Shown here: piece by piece, positions 52,056-59,280 of the stretch | How the letters are laid out: each line of letters begins with the position of its first letter | Position numbering within the stretch: position 1 is the stretch's first letter | Assembly (NCBI GenBank): GCA_934541115.1 | Contig: CAKTDF010000008.1 | Location: forward strand, 1-64,000 | DNA length: 64,000 nt | From: an uncultured Eubacteriales bacterium | Lineage (GTDB): Bacteria > Bacillota > Clostridia > Oscillospirales > Acutalibacteraceae | Direction: 5' to 3' | Notes under the pieces: model-generated | Database searches by the model: none | Seen by the model: only the letters and a program-made list of their open reading frames with translations | Told to the model about the DNA's origin: nothing | Program-made: the position numbers and the translations under genes

Positions 52056-53762
52056 TCAGCCCTCAATATCGCCCCAAACGGTGAGCGTAACCGTACTCCC
52101 CTCTTCAAATTCAAGACCGGCAACAAGCGACATGTTGCAGACTGTGCCCACTTTCATTGCTCCGGTGTTTTTTCTGACAACTTTTTCAACAACAAAACCG
52201 TCCTCGGTCAAAAGGTTATATGCCTCGTTATAATCCATACCAATTACATCTCTCAAAACAACCTTCGGTTTTCCGCTGCTGACGGTAACTATTATCTCCG
52301 AGCCTTTCTCAACAGACTCACCCGGCGCAACCGATTGAGCAATGATTGAGTTCTTTTCAACAGCAGCGCTTGCCTCAAACTTATATTCAATCTTAAAGTT
52401 ACGGCTGAATGAGGTGTTGTCAAGTATCTCTCTGTATGTGAGCAGTTTAAAGTTCGGAACGGTTACATAAACAGTGTTTGAATCCGTTGTCCGAGCTTCT
52501 GTTGTTGTTTGCTTTTCAGTTGTTTTTTCTGTTCTTGTTTCGCCGTTCATCGGCAAAAATGAGACTGCGGCAAAAGCTTTGTCAAGAAAGCCGACATCAA
52601 TGTATTTGTAAAGAAACGTTGAATACGCTGTAACAAACAGCATGGAAAGGACAATAATCAGAGTTATGAAAACTTTAAACGTCAACGCAACCGGACTTGA
52701 TTCGCTTTTCTGCTCGGGTTCAGTCTCAACGGCCTTTTCCTGCTCAGAAGAAGGAACATCAGTCTGCACCGACGGCTGCGAAACCGGTGCGGTGCTCACG
52801 GATTTTGTTCTGTATAGCGCATCATAAAGAGTCTGCATGGAACGCAGACGGTTCTCCGGATGTACCTGAAGAGCGGAGACGATCAAGTCTATTGCCGCTT
52901 TCGGAATTCTCTGTGCAATTTCTGATGGGATCACCATAAAATCATTCACTGCGCGCTCAGCCGCCGGCTGAACCTGGAGTCCGGTCATTGCAGTATACAT
53001 AACCGCTATAACCGAGTATACATCGGTATTTTCGCATATCGTAAGTCTCCGATCCGAAAGCTCAAGCGGAGAATAGCCGGGAGCGCAAGGCGAACGCAGT
53101 TCAATTACATTTGACTTTGCCTGCGGAATTGAAAAGCCGGAAAGTCTGAGCCTTCCGTCGGCACCTACAAGGATAGTTGACGGTGAAACGCGACCGTGTA
53201 TTATTCCGTGAGAATTGAGCTGCATCAGCGCAACAATAACAGGGCTGAAAACTTTTTTTGCCCTTTCCCAGTCAAGACGTTTTTCCGTGGCGGTGAAGTA
53301 TTCGTCAAGCGTAATGCTTTCAAAGCTTTCATAGACCGCATAAACGGTTGAATTGAACCCAAACACCTCAATGACTGTCGGCAGCGCCGGTATTCCGTTC
53401 AATGTATGGAGCGTATGCCAAAGCGAAACAAAGCTCTGGATGCACGCGCCAAACATCGCTTCATATCCTGCCCTTGGGCGCAGCTCATCTGTACCCTCGC
53501 CTCTGACGGCGAGATTCTCCGGCAAAAACTCACAGACAAAAACAGGACGCTGACGAGAAATATCAAAGGCTGCGTAAATTACGCAATCGGTTGCGGTTTC
53601 CTTAACAAGACCGATGAGGTATTTTCCGCAAAGAACACTCCTTTTGGGCAGATACGGCGACGGCTGTATTTCATTGTTATTTCTTGAACAATTGGGACAA
53701 ACCTGCGTTCCAACAGGCAAAGGGCGCATACAACCCAAACAAAGATTCTGATATTCGGCCAC
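52056..53762 (-). CDS. Zinc-ribbon membrane pseudokinase with two PASTA domains
   Basis: 568 residues. N-terminal zinc ribbon (Cys 8, 11, 22, 25). A protein-kinase-like fold (about 45-320) keeps APGYSPLE and DVYSV, but the glycine loop reads KETATD, the VAIK Lys is Cys (Cys77 in FVCEF), the HRD motif is HGR (189-191), and DFG is SGF (208-210), so no catalytic Asp or ATP Lys remains. One membrane helix (about 355-378) separates it from two extracellular PASTA domains (about 430-500 and 500-568). GTG start at 53762; GGAGGTG 9 nt upstream. PASTA domains usually sense muropeptides or lipid II. Upstream of two glycosyltransferase genes. Confidence 0.85.
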   Translation of the reverse strand: MAEYQNLCLGCMRPLPVGTQVCPNCSRNNNEIQPSPYLPKRSVLCGKYLIGLVKETATDCVIYAAFDISRQRPVFVCEFLPENLAVRGEGTDELRPRAGYEAMFGACIQSFVSLWHTLHTLNGIPALPTVIEVFGFNSTVYAVYESFESITLDEYFTATEKRLDWERAKKVFSPVIVALMQLNSHGIIHGRVSPSTILVGADGRLRLSGFSIPQAKSNVIELRSPCAPGYSPLELSDRRLTICENTDVYSVIAVMYTAMTGLQVQPAAERAVNDFMVIPSEIAQRIPKAAIDLIVSALQVHPENRLRSMQTLYDALYRTKSVSTAPVSQPSVQTDVPSSEQEKAVETEPEQKSESSPVALTFKVFITLIIVLSMLFVTAYSTFLYKYIDVGFLDKAFAAVSFLPMNGETRTEKTTEKQTTTEARTTDSNTVYVTVPNFKLLTYREILDNTSFSRNFKIEYKFEASAAVEKNSIIAQSVAPGESVEKGSEIIVTVSSGKPKVVLRDVIGMDYNEAYNLLTEDGFVVEKVVRKNTGAMKVGTVCNMSLVAGLEFEEGSTVTLTVWGDIEG

Positions 53763-53801
53763 CGATCAACACCTCCGGTCAATACACTTCCACAATTTAA
53801 T

Positions 53802-53830
53802 ATACTACATTTTTTTATGCAAAAAGTCAA
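53802..53830 (-). promoter_or_regulatory. Sigma-A promoter of the pseudokinase operon
   Basis: TTGACT (53825-53830), 17-nt spacer, TAGTAT (53802-53807). Leader about 35 nt. Confidence 0.85.
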
Positions 53831-53898
53831 CAGCAAACACCCAAACGACTCCATTGCAGTCCCAGAAAACGGTTTCTGTCAATTGGTGCGGTATTGCC

Positions 53899-54594
53899 TC
53901 AAATTTCTTGACTCTCCTCAAACATTTTTCTGAGATTCTCAATCGCTTTCTTTTCAATTCTGGATACATAAGAACGAGAAATTTTCAGCTTTTTTGCAAC
54001 CTCGCGCTGAGTCAGACAACGGTCGCCTGCCAAACCATAACGCTCAATAATTATTGTCCGCTCTCTTTCATCTTCAAGCGCATTGATATAAGCATAAAGC
54101 TTTTTTGTCTTTTGTTTGAGGTCTATGTCGTCTGCAATTGTATCTTCAACATAAATAATGTCAATCAGCGTCAGCGGATTTCCCTCTCCGTCTGTATCTA
54201 TCGGTTCGTTGATTGAAATTACGCCGGCGTTCTTTTTGCCGCGGCGAAAATACATCAGTATTTCATTTTCAATGCACCTTGCCGCATAGGTTGCAAGACG
54301 AGTACCTTTTTCGCTGTTGAAAGAGTCAATAGCTTTGATAAGTCCTACCGTTCCGATTGATATGAGATCCTCCTGTTCAAGCGATGTCGAATAATACTTT
54401 TTGATGATATGCGCAACAAGGCGCAGATTATGCTCAATCAGTTTTTCGCGTGCGGCACTGCTGCCGCCATGCATTTCTTCAAGCAGCCGCCTCTCTTCGG
54501 CAGCCGAAAGCGGCTTTGGAAAAGAACTGCCGTCACCAAGATGCAAAAAAGCAAAAACAAGATTCTTGAGAACAATTTTTATGAACTCAAACAT
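53899..54594 (-). CDS. sigK: Sporulation sigma factor, sigma-K type with pro-sequence
   Basis: 231 residues. Late mother-cell sigma factor. N-terminal hydrophobic stretch (about 1-20, FEFIKIVLKNLVFAFLHLG) resembles the sigma-K pro-sequence. Then FPKPLSAAEERRLLEEM, IEHNLRLVAHIIKKYY, EDLISIGTVGLIKAI, RLATYAARCIENEIL and the HTH KLKISRSYVSRIEKKA, all aligning with sigma-K. The gene is intact with no skin-type insertion. Sigma-E has a similar core; the short N-terminus and pro-sequence favour K. AAGGGTGAG before the ATG, right after a terminator hairpin. Confidence 0.85.
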   Translation of the reverse strand: MFEFIKIVLKNLVFAFLHLGDGSSFPKPLSAAEERRLLEEMHGGSSAAREKLIEHNLRLVAHIIKKYYSTSLEQEDLISIGTVGLIKAIDSFNSEKGTRLATYAARCIENEILMYFRRGKKNAGVISINEPIDTDGEGNPLTLIDIIYVEDTIADDIDLKQKTKKLYAYINALEDERERTIIIERYGLAGDRCLTQREVAKKLKISRSYVSRIEKKAIENLRKMFEESQEI

Positions 54595-54610
54595 ACGCTC
54601 ACCCTTTCAC

Positions 54611-54642
54611 AAAAAATACCGACCGATTTTTTCGGTCGGTAT
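54611..54642 (-). terminator. Terminator-like hairpin directly before sigK
   Basis: ATACCGACCGA/TCGGTCGGTAT perfect 11-bp stem (54616-54626 with 54632-54642), T5/A5 loop and T6 run (54611-54616), ending 17 nt before the sigK ATG. It can end mgtC-operon transcription. Any sigK promoter must lie upstream of it. Confidence 0.88.
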
Positions 54643-54767
54643 ATTCTTATGAAATCGGCTTTGTATATAGTATCATAAAGCGGGTGCTCAATTTGTCCTT
54701 TTAAGCGCAAGCAACAAATTAAGTTTTGATTCAAGCAAGCTATTATCGACGCTATGGCGTATTTTCC

Positions 54768-55448
54768 TTAAAGCTCTTCAACCGAAACAACGCCCTCAGC
54801 AGTTGAAACCACTGTCATGAGCTTATCATGAGAAAGCTTTTTTGGCAGCTGGAGCTGAAAAATTACGCAGGAATTTGCTCCCGATTTTGTAATTTCAAGG
54901 TCAAGAATAATCACGCGGTACGTTTTAAGCAGAATAATAAGAGCGTCAAGGTTTTCGTTACCGTTGTATTCAACATAAATATTTATATTCCTTGCACTTT
55001 CAAGAACCCAGTATTCAAAGCGTGAAAAGAAAATTTCCGCAAGGAGAATAACTATCGTTGCAAGAACACCGGCTTCATAATAGCCTGCGCCGATTGCAAG
55101 TCCGATTATCGCGCAGGTCCAAAGTCCGGCAGCGGTCGTGAGTCCCTTGATTTGGCGGCGTTTTGTAACGATTATAGTACCGGCACCAATAAAGCCGATA
55201 CCGGCAACAACTGCAGCACCAAGACGCGCAACGTCGGTATATAGGTGTAAATACCTAAACATATAATGGCTAATCATCGTCGTCATCGCCGCGCCGAGAC
55301 AAACGAGAATATGTGTACGAAAGCCTGCTGTTCTGCGCTTGCTTTCGCGCTCAATTCCGATAGCTCCGCCGCAGATAACGGCACAGAACATTTTTACAAC
55401 AGACGCAATTAGAGTAACGTCTCTGAGCGAATCCAAAAAATGAAGCAT
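54768..55448 (-). CDS. MgtC/SapB family membrane protein, copy 2
   Basis: 226 residues. Four to five membrane helices, with the MgtC hallmarks GGAIGIERESKRRTAGFRTHILVCLGAA and GIGFIGAGTIIVTKRRQIKGLTTAAGLW. A C-terminal soluble ACT-like domain (about 150-226). MgtC/SapB proteins help survival at low Mg2+; the molecular role is still debated. Paralogue of the upstream gene, 36 nt away and probably co-transcribed. RBS GGAGG. Confidence 0.9.
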   Translation of the reverse strand: MLHFLDSLRDVTLIASVVKMFCAVICGGAIGIERESKRRTAGFRTHILVCLGAAMTTMISHYMFRYLHLYTDVARLGAAVVAGIGFIGAGTIIVTKRRQIKGLTTAAGLWTCAIIGLAIGAGYYEAGVLATIVILLAEIFFSRFEYWVLESARNINIYVEYNGNENLDALIILLKTYRVIILDLEITKSGANSCVIFQLQLPKKLSHDKLMTVVSTAEGVVSVEEL

Positions 55449-55484
55449 AATATGTAAACCTCCGGAAAGAAAAATCGGTGAATA

Positions 55485-56222
55485 TCAGATTTCGTCAACA
55501 ACGGTCACGAAGTCAAACTTAGAAATCTTCGCCATGACGTGTGAATGGGTCTCTTTTTTTGGCAAGCGCGATGATATTACTGCGCCCACTGTTACACCGT
55601 TCGACTGCTTTTCGCGCTGAATATCAACGTCAAAAATCTGAATATTCAAACTTTTTATTGTGCTAATAATTTCGCCAAGGTTTTCCATTTTTTCAAATTC
55701 AACGTAGAGATCCATGTTTCTTGCTCTTGAGACAACCCATGAGCTGACCTTTTCAAGAATGACCGTTGTAAAGAGAATGAGTACAAAGCCAAGAATCGCG
55801 CACTCATAAAAGCCCGAGCCGATTGCAAGACCCATGCATGCCGAAGTCCACAGACCTGCCGCCGTTGTCAGTCCTTTAACCTCCTGACGTCCGGTTACAA
55901 TAATGGTTCCTGCGCCGAGAAAACCGATACCGCCGATAACCTTTGCACTGTAACGCGAAACATCAACCTTTCTTCCGAGAAGTTCGGAAACTTCACGCCA
56001 AACATCTGTAACAAGCCAGCTTTCATACTGGCTGAGAATGACAGTCAGAGCCGCGCCAAGACAGACAATCATATATGTACGACTGCCGGCGGCGCGGTGC
56101 TTATGACCCCTTTCAAGACCAATCATACCGCCAAAAAAGACCGCAAGAATTATCTTAACAATAAGTCCGCCACAGCTTACGCCGCGAATCGGATCAAAAA
56201 AATGAAAAAGCGAATTCATCAT
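55485..56222 (-). CDS. MgtC/SapB family membrane protein, copy 1
   Basis: 245 residues. Hallmarks GGMIGLERGHKHRAAGSRTYMIVCLGAAL and GIGFLGAGTIIVTGRQEVKGLTTAAGLW. C-terminal soluble domain with LNIQIFDVDIQREKQ. Compared with copy 2 it has an extra loop (around 60-85, WLVTDVWREVSELLGRK). First gene of the pair, with an unusual leader containing a terminator-like fold. Acid/Mg2+ stress is a family-level link only. Confidence 0.9.
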   Translation of the reverse strand: MMNSLFHFFDPIRGVSCGGLIVKIILAVFFGGMIGLERGHKHRAAGSRTYMIVCLGAALTVILSQYESWLVTDVWREVSELLGRKVDVSRYSAKVIGGIGFLGAGTIIVTGRQEVKGLTTAAGLWTSACMGLAIGSGFYECAILGFVLILFTTVILEKVSSWVVSRARNMDLYVEFEKMENLGEIISTIKSLNIQIFDVDIQREKQSNGVTVGAVISSRLPKKETHSHVMAKISKFDFVTVVDEI

Positions 56223-56242
56223 TCAGCCTCCGCAAACAGAAT

Positions 56243-56310
56243 AAAAAAATCACGCGCGGACACAACAGTAAACCGCCGACTTATACCCGACAGTTTAAAG
56301 CGTGTCCGCA
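56243..56310 (-). promoter_or_regulatory. Attenuator-like leader hairpin of the mgtC pair
   Basis: GCGGACAC/GTGTCCGC 8-bp stem (56302-56309 with 56256-56263) encloses a 38-nt region with an AAAC/GTTT sub-stem. It is followed by TTTTTTT (56243-56249), 20-25 nt before the ATG. Lies between the promoter and the start codon, so it acts on the mgtC transcript. Alternative pairing CACGC with GCGTG could exclude the terminator stem. Confidence 0.6.
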
Positions 56311-56328
56311 ATGTTATTACAGCCAAAA

Positions 56329-56357
56329 ATTTTACCACAATTACACAAATGTGTCAA
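56329..56357 (-). promoter_or_regulatory. Sigma-A promoter of the mgtC pair
   Basis: TTGACA (56352-56357), 17-nt spacer, TAAAAT (56329-56334), transcription start near 56322. Confidence 0.88.
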
Positions 56358-56407
56358 GCAATTTTGTATATATTGTCGATTGCAGTTGAATCTAATCAAT
56401 ATATTTT

Positions 56408-57289
56408 TCAGAATGCGCCTTGCGACGGTCTTTCAAAAGAAAGCTTTCCGAGTCTTCCGCCGCGATATTCGTCAAGCAGCATCGACGCTGCTCGTTCGGT
56501 ATCGATTTCTCCGCCGCGAATAAGCATTCCGCGTTTTTTTCCTATGAGCTCCAAAAGCTCATAATCTCCGAGTGAGAGATCGTCAGAAGTGAGCTTATAT
56601 CTTTCGCAAAGCAGTTCGCCGTAATCATTTGACAGCACTGAAAGCAAACGCATCGCCATAGTTTCCGCATCAACAACCTCATCTTTAACCGAACCGATAA
56701 AAGAGAGCTTGTCGCCAACCTTGGGGTCATCAAATTTTGGCCAAAGGACACCCGGCGTGTCAAGCAACTCAATGCCTCCCTCAATTGCAAACCACTGATT
56801 GCGGCGCGTCACACCGGGTCTGTCTGCAACAACGGCACGGTTACGCTTTGCCATACGATTGATGAAAGAGGATTTTCCCGTATTCGGAATTCCGACAACC
56901 ATCACACGCAATGCTTTTCCGGGCATTCCTTTTTCCTCGTTGCTTTTAATTTTATCGGCAAGAACGCGGCGAACCAGTGAATGATATTGAGAAAGCCCTT
57001 TTCCGCTGCGGCAATCAACGGCCAAAGCCGCCTGTCCGTGCTTTTTGAAAAACTCAAGCCACTCGCGGGTTGTTTTTTCGTCTGCCATATCGCACTTATT
57101 GAGAAGAACTATTCTCGGCTTGTTCTGCGTCAGCTCATCAAGCTCCGGATTGCGGCTGCTGAGCGGTATCCTTGCATCGAGCAGCTCGGTTACGCAGTCA
57201 ACAAGAGGCAGGCTCTCTTTTATGAGCCGCCTGGTTTTTGCCATATGACCGGGGAACCACTGAACGGTTTGCTTTTGATTATCAGGCAC
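56408..57289 (-). CDS. rbgA: Ribosome biogenesis GTPase RbgA/YlqF
   Basis: 293 residues. Circularly permuted GTPase needed for late 50S assembly. Starts QTVQWFPGHMAKTRRLI; G4 NKCDMAD comes before G1 GIPNTGKSSFINRM and G3 DTPGVLW, the permuted order. C-terminal RNA-binding helical domain. Start is GTG at 57289 with GGAGG 7 nt upstream; an ORF extension to 57343 overlaps lepB and is rejected. Same order (rplS, lepB, rbgA) as in Bacillus. Confidence 0.94.
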   Translation of the reverse strand: MPDNQKQTVQWFPGHMAKTRRLIKESLPLVDCVTELLDARIPLSSRNPELDELTQNKPRIVLLNKCDMADEKTTREWLEFFKKHGQAALAVDCRSGKGLSQYHSLVRRVLADKIKSNEEKGMPGKALRVMVVGIPNTGKSSFINRMAKRNRAVVADRPGVTRRNQWFAIEGGIELLDTPGVLWPKFDDPKVGDKLSFIGSVKDEVVDAETMAMRLLSVLSNDYGELLCERYKLTSDDLSLGDYELLELIGKKRGMLIRGGEIDTERAASMLLDEYRGGRLGKLSFERPSQGAF

Positions 57290-57303
57290 AATTACACCTC
57301 CGA

Positions 57304-57933
57304 TTATTCGGCAGGAGTGAACTCTGCCTTTTCTACGGGCCACTCAGAGGGTGAGTAGAATTTGAAATCGCGGCGTTCGCCGTCTCTGACAACGGCAAAG
57401 GGTCTGAGTCTGACAGTACCCAGAATGTAGTTTTCGTCAATAAAGCCGATTTTATCGCTGCGGCTGTCCGTTGATCCCTGACGGTTATCGCCCATTACGA
57501 AAACATGGCCTTCCGGAACAGTCACGGGAAATTCAACGTTGTCGCTGATAGTTGTGAGATTGTTAATATACGGCTCGTCAATAACAACACCGTCAACACT
57601 GACCTCGCCGGTAGAAAAATCAATATCAACAGTTTGGTTTTCGGTTGCAATAATACGTTTGACAATCGGCTCGTCAAACCAGTTAGGCTGTGTGATGATA
57701 ACCACCTGACCATACTGAGGCTTTGTGTCAAACGCAGAGACCAAAAGCCAATCACCGTCATGGAGAGTGTTGACCATTGAGGAACCGGAAACGCCTACAA
57801 CGCGGAAAACAAAAGTGAAAATGACCATAATCGCCACGACCGCCGAAGCAAGAACGGAGGCCAAGTCATAGAGATTGATCATTGCTTTTTCAGAAGTTGA
57901 AAGATCATCCTTTTCTTTTTTTGTGATATCCAT
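57304..57933 (-). CDS. lepB: Signal peptidase I
   Basis: 209 residues. Cleaves secretory signal peptides at the outer face of the membrane. N-terminal anchor (about 25-45), the catalytic Ser motif SGSSMVNTL (GDWLLV follows), the Lys region QTVDIDF preceded by VKRIIA, and the C-terminal box GHVFVMGDNRQGSTDSR. RBS GTGGGTG lies upstream of ATG 57933; GTG 57945 is in the RBS. Between rbgA and rplS. Confidence 0.93.
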   Translation of the reverse strand: MDITKKEKDDLSTSEKAMINLYDLASVLASAVVAIMVIFTFVFRVVGVSGSSMVNTLHDGDWLLVSAFDTKPQYGQVVIITQPNWFDEPIVKRIIATENQTVDIDFSTGEVSVDGVVIDEPYINNLTTISDNVEFPVTVPEGHVFVMGDNRQGSTDSRSDKIGFIDENYILGTVRLRPFAVVRDGERRDFKFYSPSEWPVEKAEFTPAE

Positions 57934-58047
57934 AAAAACACCCACTTTTTTAAGCAGCCAACGACCGACTCAATTTCAGCTAATAAAGCTCTCGCAAAAA
58001 AATTGTGCTTTGGGTCAATCGGTGAACGCTTTAATTTAAAGAGAAAA

Positions 58048-58072
58048 GGAGAGAAAGCCCGAAAGCCTCTCC
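58048..58072 (-). terminator. Terminator after rplS
   Basis: GGAGAG/CTCTCC arms (58048-58053 with 58067-58072) in a larger GC-rich stem, followed on the minus strand by TTTTCTCTTT. Confidence 0.75.
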
Positions 58073-58091
58073 CCTTCCTTGAACGCTTTTA

Positions 58092-58436
58092 TCAGCCGAG
58101 CTTTTCCTTAACCTTAGCAGCCTTACCGACTCTGTCGCGAAGATAATAAAGCTTGCTTCTGCGAACCTTACCGTTTCTGATTACGTCAACGGCAACAACG
58201 TTCGGTGAGTGAACGGGGAAAACTCTTTCAACACCAACACCGTATGAAACACGGCGAACGGTGAAAGTTGAAGAAATGCCGCTGCCTCTCTTGGCAATAA
58301 CGGTTCCTTCAAACATCTGGATTCTTTCTCTTTCGCCCTCACGAATCTTAACGTGAACACGAACGGTTGAACCGATGTTGATTACGGGGATTTCAGCCTT
58401 AAGGCTTGAGTCCGAGATAAGTTTGAGTGCGTCCAT
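58092..58436 (-). CDS. rplS: Ribosomal protein L19
   Basis: 114 residues. 50S protein near the 30S-50S interface. Starts MDALKLISDSSLK; has IRNGKVRRSKLYYLRDRVGKAAKVKEK at the end. Start at 58436 is chosen because AGGAGG lies 8 nt upstream; the ATG at 58469 adds a non-family segment. Own promoter; about 120-nt leader. Confidence 0.96.
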   Translation of the reverse strand: MDALKLISDSSLKAEIPVINIGSTVRVHVKIREGERERIQMFEGTVIAKRGSGISSTFTVRRVSYGVGVERVFPVHSPNVVAVDVIRNGKVRRSKLYYLRDRVGKAAKVKEKLG

Positions 58437-58566
58437 TGGTTTTTTCCTCCTAAATTCTGCCACGTTCATGCCCGGGAACCGGACAGAGGACCGCTTTTAA
58501 TATTACAGACTGAATTCAGCCGGCATCAAACCGCGCCGCAACGCGACACAATACAAATGCTTTGAT

Positions 58567-58595
58567 ATTTTATCACACCTTACAAATTATTGCAA
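58567..58595 (-). promoter_or_regulatory. Sigma-A promoter of rplS
   Basis: TTGCAA (58590-58595), 17-nt spacer, TAAAAT (58567-58572). The ~125-nt leader could carry autogenous L19 control, as known for L19 leaders in Firmicutes; the fold was not confirmed. Confidence 0.8.
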
Positions 58596-58614
58596 GCGTT
58601 TTTATAGAAAATTA

Positions 58615-59280
58615 TCAGGAAAAATTGTTCATTTCGCCGTCAAAGAGACATTTTCTCTTTATCACGTAGTAATCGTCTTTGTCAAGCCCCTCAAGAATCT
58701 TATCAGCGAGCAAAGCCGGATTGATATTTGTTGTGCTGCCGGCAGGAAGAACGAGCGAAAGAACCGGCAAGCCGCCCCTATGCACAATTTCATATTTTTT
58801 TATGTGCGGCAGCAGATCAATGTCCTTATAGACCTTTTTATGTCCTTTTTTGCCGAGCTTTTGAACAACAAGCTGTGAACCGGAAAAAAGCTCTTTTATC
58901 CTATCTTCGAGGCTTGCCGCGTCCTCTGAAACATAAAAAGCAATTTCAAACCGCGCAAAAGCTATAAACTTTGGGTCAAGCACCGGTTCTGTTACAGCCG
59001 TCACTTCAACGCCCTGCGGCATAACCGAGGAAAGAGCCGCTCTCACCTCTTCATTTGTAATATCGCCCTCAACTCGAATATCCATAGCATCGTTTTCGCT
59101 TTCCATTCCGAGCGAAAGCGGCAGAACAAAGGTCATATACGGATGTGGATTGAAGCCCTCCGTATACCAAAGCGGAATTTTTGAACGGCGGATAACCCTC
59201 GTCATCGTCCGCATAAGGTCAAGGTGCGAAATAAAGCGCACGTCACCTTTTTTTTCAAACCATACTCGAACGCATCGCAT
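58615..59280 (-). CDS. TIGR03936-family protein (DUF2344)
   Basis: 221 residues. Starts MRCVRVWFEKKGDVRFISHLDLMRTMTRVIRR, the DUF2344 signature, with GFNPHPYMTFVLPLSLG. It always pairs with the TIGR03960 radical SAM protein and probably acts in the same modification pathway; reaction unknown. Overlaps the radical SAM gene by 26 nt. Confidence 0.88.
   Translation of the reverse strand: MRCVRVWFEKKGDVRFISHLDLMRTMTRVIRRSKIPLWYTEGFNPHPYMTFVLPLSLGMESENDAMDIRVEGDITNEEVRAALSSVMPQGVEVTAVTEPVLDPKFIAFARFEIAFYVSEDAASLEDRIKELFSGSQLVVQKLGKKGHKKVYKDIDLLPHIKKYEIVHRGGLPVLSLVLPAGSTTNINPALLADKILEGLDKDDYYVIKRKCLFDGEMNNFS

Noticed and set aside
53899..54594. skin-type interruption of sigK
   Set aside because: The sigma factor frame is continuous from start to HTH.
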